Positions 1-4,957 are shown, numbered from the stretch's first letter. The stretch is DNA of 5,070 nt from Clostridiales bacterium UBA4362 (GCA_002393975.1 DGSM01000079.1:1-5070), one strand, 5' to 3'. Program-made: numbers and translations. Notes: a model not told the origin generated them from the letters alone.

Positions 1-12
1 TGATGTTCAATT

Positions 13-41
13 ATTATAATACAAAGAAACCCATAAATCAA
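13..41 (-). promoter_or_regulatory. Sigma-A type promoter firing out of the left edge
   Basis: Read on the minus strand there is a -35 box TTGATT (36-41) and a perfect -10 box TATAAT (13-18) separated by exactly 17 bases. Transcription would start near position 6 and run out of the window, so it probably serves a minus-strand gene whose body is not visible. The same box pair, TTGATT-17-TATAAT, precedes the gene at 1997-2428. The flank at 42-100 is AT-rich with many ATTAA runs and shows no other feature. Confidence 0.6.
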
Positions 42-104
42 ATGTAGGGAAGAGTTTTAATCAATCAATTAAATAATTAATTAATCATAAATCTATAGTA
101 AATT

Positions 105-139
105 AAAAAATAAAGGGACACCCTTGCGGGTGCCCCTTT
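105..139 (-). terminator. Rho-independent terminator of the 168-758 gene
   Basis: On the minus strand a 12-bp stem (139-128 with 123-112, one G-U wobble) is closed by the four-base loop GCAA, a stable GNRA tetraloop, and followed by AUUUUUU (111-105). The wobble becomes an A-C mismatch on the plus strand, and the U-tract lies on the minus side, so the direction is clear. It lies just after the stop codon of the membrane protein gene and separates it from the promoter at the left edge. Confidence 0.9.
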
Positions 140-167
140 TGGGATTGTCGATATTTAGTTTTTTTTA

Positions 168-758
168 TTAACCGAATAATTCCTTAAGGTGTTCCTCGAA
201 TTCGGTAATACTCATTGATGGATTATCCTGTAATGCTTTAAGAAATTTTGCAAATGATGCATCTTCTTTTGAAGTACTATTGCTCATTTCTGTAAGGAAC
301 TCATCAAATGATTTCATTCCTTCAGGCGTAGCCGCAAAATTCTTGCTGAAAGTAGCAGACTCTTTACGTGAAGATCCATCAATGCTTGATTCAAAGTAAC
401 GTGTTACATCAGGTAATATTTGCTTTTTGTATCTTATGGTATGGTTTCCAAGTATAACATAGAAAATAGCAGCGAATCTGCATATCATCCAGAAATCCAA
501 ATCACTTACAGCCGAGAGGGCATAAGCTGTTCCTCCGATAAACATGTAAACAACAAGTGGCTCTGGAATAAACTTCATGAAAACCCGAAACTTTTCTTCG
601 TCCGGTATTGAAGAATGGAAACATGTCCATGCTGCCATAATGAGAAAGCCGATTCCGGCAACCAAGGTGAATGCCATGTCTGCGTTCATGATCTGGTGAC
701 TTTTTACCACAATACTTGTACAAAGAGCTAACAACAGTATCACAATCCTTTTAATCAT
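168..758 (-). CDS. Hypothetical four-helix membrane protein
   Basis: A 196-residue protein that I do not recognise. Four hydrophobic segments are visible, at about residues 4-19, 27-47, 65-83 and 88-104. Basic residues K3/R4 before the first helix and RYKK (109-112) after the last place both ends in the cytoplasm by the positive-inside rule. Residues 113-196 form a polar tail rich in Ser, Glu and Lys, ending in helical acidic sequence (TEFEEHLKELFG), and look like a cytoplasmic domain. The start is set by an ideal AGGAGG (764-769) five bases upstream of the ATG. The gene has its own extended -10 promoter and its own terminator, so it is probably monocistronic. Its base composition is less AT-rich than the DUF1848 gene beside it. 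No catalytic motif is visible, and the function is unknown. Confidence 0.85.
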   Translation of the reverse strand: MIKRIVILLLALCTSIVVKSHQIMNADMAFTLVAGIGFLIMAAWTCFHSSIPDEEKFRVFMKFIPEPLVVYMFIGGTAYALSAVSDLDFWMICRFAAIFYVILGNHTIRYKKQILPDVTRYFESSIDGSSRKESATFSKNFAATPEGMKSFDEFLTEMSNSTSKEDASFAKFLKALQDNPSMSITEFEEHLKELFG

Positions 759-802
759 TTTTACCTCCTAATTTGTGCGAAAGGATTGATAGTTGCACTG
801 AA

Positions 803-825
803 AGTAGAAGGCATATGCCTCTACT
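803..825 (-). repeat. Leader hairpin (near-palindrome) ahead of the 168-758 gene
   Basis: AGTAGA (803-808) and TCTACT (820-825) flank the perfect palindrome GGCATATGCC (810-819), with one unpaired base at 809. On the minus-strand transcript this folds into a nine-pair stem with one bulge and an AUAU loop. It lies in the 5' leader between the promoter and the ribosome binding site. Its 3' arm contains CCUUCU, which could pair with the AGGAGG ribosome binding site (six pairs, one G-U). As DNA it could equally be a repressor operator, and the sequence does not decide between these. Confidence 0.5.
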
Positions 826-836
826 AATCAGTCGAA

Positions 837-850
837 GCATATTAATGCTA
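837..850 (-). repeat. Small inverted repeat at the start of the leader
   Basis: AGCAT and ATGCT flank ATTA, giving a five-pair hairpin at the very start of the minus-strand leader of the membrane protein gene. On the RNA, AUAUGC from its 3' side is complementary to GCAUAU in the larger hairpin at 803-825, so the two could compete. It may also be a DNA-binding site just downstream of the start point. Confidence 0.35.
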
Positions 851-866
851 TTAATGTTGCCAAACT

Positions 867-895
867 ATTATATCATAAAATCTAGATTAATTCAA
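867..895 (-). promoter_or_regulatory. Extended -10 promoter for the 168-758 gene
   Basis: On the minus strand, -35 TTGAAT (890-895) and -10 TATAAT (867-872) are 17 bases apart, and the -10 is preceded by TGA, giving the extended TGnTATAAT form. Transcription should begin near 860, leaving a leader of about 100 nt before the start codon. That is long for a simple gene and contains two inverted repeats. Confidence 0.75.
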
Positions 896-898
896 ATA

Positions 899-928
899 TT
901 GTATGATGTTAAGCTTTTGTGTTATATA
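899..928 (+). promoter_or_regulatory. Weak candidate promoter for the DUF1848 gene
   Basis: TTGTAT (899-904) and TATATA (923-928) are 18 bases apart, with TGT directly before the second box, suggesting an extended -10. This is the best plus-strand pair between 780 and 978, but the match is modest. If used, the transcript would begin near 935, diverging from the minus-strand promoter at 867-895. Confidence 0.35.
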
Positions 929-953
929 TTATTAGTGAAAGATTTTGATAAAT

Positions 954-970
954 AGGAGAACATATAGGAG
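954..970 (+). promoter_or_regulatory. Duplicated ribosome binding site before the DUF1848 gene
   Basis: AGGAG appears at 955-958 (as AGGAGA from 954) and again at 966-970, in the related contexts AATAGGAGAAC and ATATAGGAGAG. The second copy is eight bases from the ATG at 979 and is the natural ribosome site. No start codon follows the first copy at useful spacing, so it does not appear to drive a leader peptide. It is probably a small tandem duplication or a standby site. Confidence 0.6.
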
Positions 971-978
971 AGATTAAT

Positions 979-1944
979 ATGATTATTAATACCGGAATGA
1001 GAACAGATATACCGGCGTTTTATTCAGAATGGTTAATGAATAGAATTCATGATGGTTTTGTATATGTTAGAAATCCATATTATAGATTACAAGTAAGTAA
1101 GTATAGTTTATCTCCAGATGTTGTAGATTGCCTTGCTTTTTGCACTAAAAATCCACATCCAATGCTTAAGTATTTAGATGAATTAAAAGAAAAATATAAC
1201 ATGTTTTGGTTTGTAACTATTACTCCTTATGGAAAAGAACTAGAACCAAATGTACCTGACTTTGAAAAGGTACTTGAAGATTTTAAGATTTTATCAAATA
1301 AGATAGGGAAAAATGCAGTAGCACTAAGATATGATCCAATACTTATTAATGAAGAGTATTCAGTAGAAAAACATATAGAAATGTTTGATATGTTTGCTAA
1401 AAGTTTAAAGGGGTATACAGAAGATGTTACTATTAGCTTTTTAGATCTATATGAAAAGGTAAAAAGAAATGCACCAGATATAAGACCTCCTAATAATGAA
1501 GAACAAAAGCAACTTGCTAAAGAATTTGTTAGAATTGGCAATGAAAATAATATGATAATACATGGTTGCTGTGAGAATCCAAACTTAAAAGAAGTTGGAA
1601 TTGATATTACTGGTTGCATGAGCCAAGAAATAGTAGAAAAGGCAATAGGATATCATCTTAAAGCACCAAGTAGACAATCAAAAAGAATTATAACTGATGA
1701 AGATAAAGGAAAACCTATATGTAATTGTTTAATGGGAAATGATATAGGTGATTATAATAGTTGTATGCACCTATGTAAATATTGCTATGCTAATTTTAAT
1801 AAAACATTGGTACAAGAAAACTATAAACTTCATAATCCAAATTCTCCATTTTTAATTGGAGAAAGCACACCAGAAGATAAAATAACAGAGGCAAAGCAAA
1901 AAAGTTGGATTATTATGAATGATCAAATTAGCTTTATTGATTAA
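979..1944 (+). CDS. DUF1848 family protein with radical-SAM-like cysteine cluster
   Basis: A 321-residue protein I assign to the DUF1848 family by its opening (TGMRTDIPAFYSEWLMNRI, residues 5-23, then VRNPYYRLQVS) and its C-terminal block. Cysteines at 248, 250, 262, 266 and 269 lead into YCYANFN. C262, C266 and C269 form CX3CX2C, the spacing of the 4Fe-4S motif of radical SAM enzymes, but here it lies near the C-terminus rather than at the front of the barrel. Other cysteines are C51, C55, C197, C198 and C213; the HGCCEN segment (195-200) may also serve a cofactor. There is no signal peptide or membrane helix, so it should be cytoplasmic. Family members are uncharacterised; an iron-sulfur cluster is a strong inference, the reaction unknown. 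Length is about normal for the family (roughly 300). The start has AGGAG eight bases upstream. The gene is about 30% GC, lower than both neighbours, and ends at a shared terminator. Confidence 0.92.
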   Translation: MIINTGMRTDIPAFYSEWLMNRIHDGFVYVRNPYYRLQVSKYSLSPDVVDCLAFCTKNPHPMLKYLDELKEKYNMFWFVTITPYGKELEPNVPDFEKVLEDFKILSNKIGKNAVALRYDPILINEEYSVEKHIEMFDMFAKSLKGYTEDVTISFLDLYEKVKRNAPDIRPPNNEEQKQLAKEFVRIGNENNMIIHGCCENPNLKEVGIDITGCMSQEIVEKAIGYHLKAPSRQSKRIITDEDKGKPICNCLMGNDIGDYNSCMHLCKYCYANFNKTLVQENYKLHNPNSPFLIGESTPEDKITEAKQKSWIIMNDQISFID

Positions 1945-1950
1945 AATGAT

Positions 1951-1989
1951 AAGGGCGCCGATAGAGAATCTATCAGCGTCCTTATTTTT
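1951..1989 (+). terminator. Terminator between convergent genes
   Basis: A 15-nt by 15-nt stem (1951-1965 with 1969-1983) has a three-base GAA loop, one G-U wobble and one mismatch, followed on the plus strand by ATTTTT (1984-1989). It ends transcription of the DUF1848 gene. On the minus strand the stem is equally good but the tail is only AUCAUUUU, so it may also stop the convergent gene at 1997-2428 less efficiently. Confidence 0.88.
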
Positions 1990-1996
1990 GATTACT

Positions 1997-2428
1997 TTAA
2001 TCAAGCATAAAAATGCAGTTCGGCATGTCATCAATAGTTGCAAAATACTTAGGAACATAGCGGGAATAACTTGAATCCCAAGGAACATTGTGATGGTAAT
2101 GCCAGATGATGTCTAAACAAGAAGAAACAACTTTGAGGTATGGAAAAGGATTTTTGATCCCTCTGTGCAACCAATCCGGTTCAGAGTTCCAATTCGGCAT
2201 CCCAAAGGATCCAACTGAATCAATGTTGGTCAGTATGGATTTGAGCTTCGCCTTGTTTGTGATCTCACTTATTCTGAATGCCGGAGCTTTGTCACGGTCT
2301 AACCAGCTATAAGTAGAATCAGTTTTTGTTGCTTTGTAAATCCTCACCCGAGAGTTAGGAATACTTTTATTGCAACGTTCTTTGACATCTTTAGAGAGCA
2401 CTTCACTAACCGATACAGTAATCTTCAT
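1997..2428 (-). CDS. Hypothetical small soluble protein under a structured leader
   Basis: A 143-residue protein with no membrane helix or signal peptide, and none I recognise. The C-terminal half is rich in aromatic residues and histidine: WNSEPDWLHRG (80-90), NPFPYLK, then IIWHYHHNVPWDSSYSRYVP (107-126). The HYHH cluster (110-113) could bind a metal, but this is only a suggestion. Cysteines at 19, 104 and 138 form no motif. The ATG is supported by GAGGA (minus strand, 2440-2436) seven bases upstream. The gene has a near-consensus promoter 100 nt upstream and a leader with competing hairpins, so expression is probably controlled after transcription starts. Its composition (37-48% GC in sampled lines) resembles the 168-758 gene and not the AT-rich genes around it. 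It converges on the DUF1848 gene with a 52-bp gap. Confidence 0.8.
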   Translation of the reverse strand: MKITVSVSEVLSKDVKERCNKSIPNSRVRIYKATKTDSTYSWLDRDKAPAFRISEITNKAKLKSILTNIDSVGSFGMPNWNSEPDWLHRGIKNPFPYLKVVSSCLDIIWHYHHNVPWDSSYSRYVPKYFATIDDMPNCIFMLD

Positions 2429-2434
2429 AGCCTT

Positions 2435-2525
2435 GTCCTCATCTTTCTATGGTAGCCCAAAGAACTTAGAGGACGAACCTGCCCTCTAAAAATTCTTAAA
2501 GGGCAAAATGTTCAACATATGCTAC
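2435..2525 (-). promoter_or_regulatory. Structured 5' leader with mutually exclusive pairings
   Basis: On the minus-strand RNA four segments matter: 1, GCCCUUU (2504-2498); 2, AGAGGGC (2487-2481); 3, GUCCUCU (2474-2468); and the ribosome site GAGGAC (2440-2435). Segments 1 and 2 pair over seven bases with a 10-nt loop. Segments 2 and 3 pair over nine bases (UUAGAGGGC with GUCCUCUAA, one G-U) with a six-base loop, extended by AAGAA/UUCUU and GCCC/GGGC into a hairpin spanning 2455-2504. Segment 2 cannot do both. The GUCCUC of segment 3 is an exact six-base complement of GAGGAC. Thus 1:2 pairing would free segment 3 to hide the ribosome site, and 2:3 pairing would expose it. This is the logic of a translational switch. 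I recognise no known riboswitch class. The pairings are seen; the regulation is inference. Confidence 0.55.
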
Positions 2526-2531
2526 AACTTA

Positions 2532-2560
2532 ATTATATCTCTAATAAGATTAGTAATCAA
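2532..2560 (-). promoter_or_regulatory. Sigma-A type promoter for the 1997-2428 gene
   Basis: On the minus strand, TTGATT (2555-2560) and TATAAT (2532-2537) are 17 bases apart. Initiation near 2525 gives a leader of about 97 nt that begins just before the structured region. The minus-strand gene at 2616-3329 lies upstream without a visible terminator, so read-through from it could add to this promoter's output. Confidence 0.7.
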
Positions 2561-2615
2561 ATAATAATAATATTAATCTAAAAATTATCGCCACAAATTG
2601 TTTTTGAATATATTT

Positions 2616-3329
2616 TTAATTTAGTTTATTACCACATTCTTTGCAGAATTTCCAACTACTTTCAATTTCTGCACCGCATTCCGTACAATGTTTCTTTTTA
2701 CTATTCTTTATTTTTATTTGTTTCATCAAGTTTTCATCAACTTTCTTTTTGGTTTTATTAATTTCTTCACTCTTTTTTTTATTCATTTTTTCTAATTCTT
2801 CAAGTAATTCTTTGACTTTTTGGTGTTTTTTAGTAATTACTTCATCATAGACTTCTTTAGTAATAATATCTTGTTTATAATACTCTGTTATCTGTTCTTC
2901 CGTTATTAAATTTAGATTTAATAAGTCAGCAAGATATTCTTTATTATTTATCCTTAGTTTTGATTGGGCTATGGCATTTTCCCATTTAATCTTAAAAACA
3001 ATCATAAAGATTACAAATACAAAAAATAGAACTATACAAAAACTAATATTATCATCTAATCCAATCCAGTCACAAATTAATCCAGATATTAATAAAAATG
3101 GGATAATCCAGGCTATAGAATACAAAATCAATTCTTCGTAGAATAATTTTTTATCTATATGAAAAAATTCAATTTTATTTCCACGATATTTTTGATGGCA
3201 GCGTGGACATTCTATAACTTCTTCGCCAATTGGCAATCTTAATAAAAGAGCATTGCCCCAATAAGTATAGGATTCTAGTACTGTTCCACATTTGCTACAA
3301 GAATGTGTTTCGCCTATTTTATGTTTCAT
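2616..3329 (-). CDS. Membrane protein with N- and C-terminal zinc ribbons and SHOCT-like repeats
   Basis: A 237-residue protein of recognisable parts but unknown role. An N-terminal zinc ribbon uses CSKC (11-14) and CPRC (41-44). Two membrane helices follow, at about 64-86 and 94-113, joined by a very short loop, so both ends should be cytoplasmic. Residues 131-168 contain two helix-turn segments, LLNLNLITEEQ and YYKQDIITKEVYDEVITKK, that resemble SHOCT modules. Residues 168-210 are lysine and glutamate rich and probably form a coiled coil. The C-terminus is a second zinc ribbon, CTEC (215-218) and CKEC (229-232), of the type common in Firmicute membrane proteins. AGGAG (3342-3338) lies eight bases from the ATG, with a strong promoter just above. 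It is divergent from the gene at 3536. I see no clear terminator after it. A scaffold or sensor at the membrane is plausible, but no enzyme motif is visible. Confidence 0.88.
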   Translation of the reverse strand: MKHKIGETHSCSKCGTVLESYTYWGNALLLRLPIGEEVIECPRCHQKYRGNKIEFFHIDKKLFYEELILYSIAWIIPFLLISGLICDWIGLDDNISFCIVLFFVFVIFMIVFKIKWENAIAQSKLRINNKEYLADLLNLNLITEEQITEYYKQDIITKEVYDEVITKKHQKVKELLEELEKMNKKKSEEINKTKKKVDENLMKQIKIKNSKKKHCTECGAEIESSWKFCKECGNKLN

Positions 3330-3354
3330 AATTTAATCTCCTAATTCATAAATT

Positions 3355-3383
3355 ATTATATGAATGGAAAAGGCTTTTTTCAA
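3355..3383 (-). promoter_or_regulatory. Strong sigma-A promoter for the 2616-3329 gene
   Basis: On the minus strand, TTGAAA (3378-3383) and TATAAT (3355-3360) are 17 bases apart, the closest match to consensus in the window. Initiation near 3348 gives a leader of only about 19 nt that already includes the ribosome site. The -35 box overlaps the end of an inverted repeat at 3381-3407, which may be an operator. Confidence 0.8.
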
Positions 3384-3407
3384 TAAAAATAATATATTTT
3401 TTTATTG
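3381..3407. repeat. Inverted repeat at the -35 box of the divergent promoter
   Basis: CAATAAAAA (3381-3389) and TTTTTATTG (3399-3407) are perfect nine-base inverted copies separated by nine AT bases. The left arm covers half of the minus-strand -35 box, so a protein bound here could block that promoter. Low complexity makes chance more likely than for a mixed sequence. Confidence 0.4.
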
Positions 3408-3415
3408 ATTTTAAG

Positions 3416-3500
3416 TATTGAACGCAATAAAAATAGTATTCTTCTATACCAAAATACTAAAAATCAGAAAATCATATTGATAACGCATAAAAATAAGTAT
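3416..3500 (+). repeat. Imperfect direct repeat in the divergent control region
   Basis: Two copies of about 25 bases start 59 bases apart, at 3416-3439 and 3475-3500. Both read TATTGA, then ACGCA, then an A-rich ATAAAAATA core, then GTAT; they differ by small indels. The second copy contains the likely -35 box of the 3536 gene. Between them, TAGTATT (3434-3440) and AATACTA (3453-3459) form a seven-base inverted repeat. The arrangement suggests repeated binding sites for a regulator or a duplicated promoter segment. Confidence 0.45.
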
Positions 3501-3505
3501 AAATT
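3477..3505 (+). promoter_or_regulatory. Candidate promoter for the 3536-4150 gene
   Basis: TTGATA (3477-3482) is a good -35 box. The -10 is either TAAATT (3500-3505, spacing 17) or TATAAA (3498-3503, spacing 15). Transcription would begin near 3510, giving a short leader with the strong ribosome site GGAGGAG (3524-3530) ahead of the ATG at 3536. Confidence 0.5.
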
Positions 3506-3535
3506 AATTAAAGGTAAGAAAACGGAGGAGAAGAT

Positions 3536-4150
3536 ATGAAAAGTAAATTAAAAATAATTCTTTGCATAGTAGTATTATTTATCATTGCTTTGACTGTTTT
3601 AAAAATAATTAGTGATAAACAAAAAATAAGAGAAGTGGAAAATGAAATAACAGTAGTATTAGATAATAATTTGGCAAAAATGAAGGAAGAGTTAGATAGT
3701 AAAAATGTTAATGGAGAGTTGGAATATAAGATTACTAATATAAAAAAGTCAAGAAATAGTTCAGGAACTGTCTATGTTGTTTCATTACAAGTTATTTATC
3801 AGGGGGAAGAAGGAGCATCATGGAATGCAGATGATTTAATTAATGGTTATAGTATTGATGGCTATTATACAAAAAATAGATTAAAAGTAATATTTTTGGA
3901 CCCAAAAACATATGAATTACAGATAACAAGAGTTTATAATAATCGTGTTAGAGTTCCAAAATCAGAAGAAGAAATTGAAGAAGAAAAGAAAAAATATATA
4001 AATGATAATGAATATGAATGCAAATCTTGTGATAGAAAATTTAGTGATGATACAAATAAAAGATATATAAATAGAACAAATATGTGTAGAAATTGCTATC
4101 GAAATTACTGTTATGCGACAGGTAAAACTCCTGAAAATTATGATAAATAA
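3536..4150 (+). CDS. Membrane-anchored protein with C-terminal zinc ribbon
   Basis: A 204-residue protein I cannot name. Residues 6-25 form one hydrophobic helix after a basic start (K2, K4, K6), which may be a signal anchor; there is no lipobox, since the residues before C10 are IIL. The middle region (26-140) mixes a charged helix (27-56) with beta-rich sequence (LEYKITNIKK, GTVYVVSLQVIYQG, NRLKVIFLD, YELQITRVY) and looks like a small folded domain. A glutamate and lysine stretch (143-153) links to a zinc ribbon with CKSC (162-165) and CRNC (184-187), 18 residues apart. If the anchor is N-in, the zinc ribbon would lie outside the membrane, which is unusual; N-out insertion is the alternative. 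The start has GGAGG seven bases upstream. The next gene follows after 128 bp without a clear terminator, so partial co-transcription is possible. Confidence 0.85.
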   Translation: MKSKLKIILCIVVLFIIALTVLKIISDKQKIREVENEITVVLDNNLAKMKEELDSKNVNGELEYKITNIKKSRNSSGTVYVVSLQVIYQGEEGASWNADDLINGYSIDGYYTKNRLKVIFLDPKTYELQITRVYNNRVRVPKSEEEIEEEKKKYINDNEYECKSCDRKFSDDTNKRYINRTNMCRNCYRNYCYATGKTPENYDK

Positions 4151-4219
4151 AAGAAAAATAATAAGTGGAAATCAAACATCAAACCTATTTACATTTGTCT
4201 AAGGAACTGATGAGAATTC

Positions 4220-4248
4220 TTGTTTTATAAAGAATACTGATATATAAT
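4220..4248 (+). promoter_or_regulatory. Promoter for the 4279-4878 gene
   Basis: TTGTTT (4220-4225) and TATAAT (4243-4248) are 17 bases apart. Initiation near 4255 leaves a leader of about 24 nt that includes AGGAG (4266-4270), eight bases from the ATG. The gene may therefore be transcribed on its own as well as by read-through. The rest of the 128-bp gap shows nothing else. Confidence 0.6.
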
Positions 4249-4278
4249 ATTTAGTAGTATGTTATAGGAGATAAGTTA

Positions 4279-4878
4279 ATGAAGAAAAAAATATTTACTA
4301 AGAAAAGTATAATTTACTATGTTTTAATAATAATAGTAATAATAATTGGTTTTCGTGTTGGTTATCTTCATTATTTTGGAGATGGTCATGGTTATTATGT
4401 ATTATATGGAACTACAAGAGAGACTAGATTCGGCACTCAATATTCTAATACTTTACGAATTGGAGACACAAAAGAATATAAAGATATAGGTTTTTACTTT
4501 TTTGAGTTCTCAAGTCATGAAAAAATATATGAGGATGGTATAGCTCTTTCTAGGCAAGATATTATTACTAGAATAGATAAGGAAGTTCCATATCCATACA
4601 CTAATAAAGCAATAGAAGAGGCAAGGAAATATAAATTTGATAAAATCATGCCAGGAAATATTATTATAAGTATAATAATTATCATATTACTATTGGTATT
4701 TCCATTGATATTGTCATTGATTAAAGATTCTAGTAAAGTTAGAGCTAACAGAAAAAAAGATAGAACTAACAGAAAAAAATTAAAGAAAATAAAAGAAATA
4801 GAAGAAATGAAACAAAACAATATAATATCTGCAGAAGAATATGAAGCAAAGAAAAAAGAAATTTTAGGGGATTCGTAA
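4279..4878 (+). CDS. Two-helix membrane protein with C-terminal SHOCT domain
   Basis: A 199-residue protein. A basic start (MKKKIFTKK) precedes the first membrane helix (about 10-29). Residues 30-125 form a tyrosine- and charge-rich extracytoplasmic domain (VLYGTTRETRFGTQYSNTLR, then GFYFFEF) that I do not recognise. A second helix (126-148) returns the chain to the cytoplasm, followed by a very basic linker and a C-terminal SHOCT module (about 168-197: IKEIEEMKQ, NNIISAEEYEAKKKEIL). SHOCT modules are short C-terminal helical hairpins found on many bacterial membrane proteins and are thought to mediate assembly. The linker contains a small tandem repeat, RANRKK-D-RTNRKK. The KQ-x-II-[TS]-x-E-x-Y pattern is also present in the 2616-3329 protein, hinting at related modules. 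The gene is very AT-rich. Topology follows the positive-inside rule. Function unknown. Confidence 0.87.
   Translation: MKKKIFTKKSIIYYVLIIIVIIIGFRVGYLHYFGDGHGYYVLYGTTRETRFGTQYSNTLRIGDTKEYKDIGFYFFEFSSHEKIYEDGIALSRQDIITRIDKEVPYPYTNKAIEEARKYKFDKIMPGNIIISIIIIILLLVFPLILSLIKDSSKVRANRKKDRTNRKKLKKIKEIEEMKQNNIISAEEYEAKKKEILGDS
4741..4782 (+). repeat. Tandem 21-base repeat inside the SHOCT protein gene
   Basis: Two adjacent 21-base units match at 17 of the first 18 bases (AGAGCTAACAG and AGAACTAACAG, each followed by seven A). They encode the repeated R-[AT]-N-R-K-K in the basic linker. The unit length keeps the frame, so it looks like a recent in-frame duplication; the A7 runs are also possible slippage points. 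Confidence 0.75.
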
Positions 4879-4904
4879 TTATAGATTAAAAATAAATTGT
4901 AATG

Positions 4905-4953
4905 CAAAAAAATAAAAGTCTTGTATGGGTGATCAATCCACTACAAGACTTTT
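4905..4953 (-). terminator. Terminator of tRNA-Pro, possibly bidirectional
   Basis: A perfect 12-bp stem, AAAAGTCTTGTA (4914-4925) with its complement at 4942-4953, encloses a 16-base loop. On the minus strand it is followed by AUUUUUUU (4913-4906), a strong terminator starting four bases after the tRNA CCA end. On the plus strand the stem ends in UUUUAAU, so it may also stop transcripts of the gene ending at 4878, less efficiently. Confidence 0.88.
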
Positions 4954-4957
4954 AATA

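Noticed and set aside
773..955. Plus-strand 60-residue open frame beginning with TTG
   Set aside because: It starts inside the ribosome site region of the opposite gene, has no ribosome site of its own, and spans the minus-strand leader and promoter. The sequence looks like random AT-rich translation.
1852..2088. Minus-strand 78-residue open frame
   Set aside because: It runs through the hairpin terminator and overlaps both convergent genes, with no ribosome site or recognisable domain.
2106..2312. Plus-strand 68-residue open frame, and similar frames at 420-611, 502-723, 1227-1619, 2641-2850 and 4515-4907
   Set aside because: Each lies inside a better supported gene in another frame and lacks a ribosome site and domain content.
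2455..2504. The strong hairpin at 2455-2504 as a transcription terminator
   Set aside because: Neither side is followed by a U-tract (AAAATG on plus, TACCAT on minus).
2455..2525. tRNA-like look of the minus-strand leader (GTAGC and GCTAC ends, a following CCA-like ACCA, GCAGGTTCG shared with the tRNA-Pro T arm)
   Set aside because: No proper T loop, D arm or anticodon arm can be formed, and the nine-base match to the tRNA is short. A competing-hairpin leader explains the pairing better.
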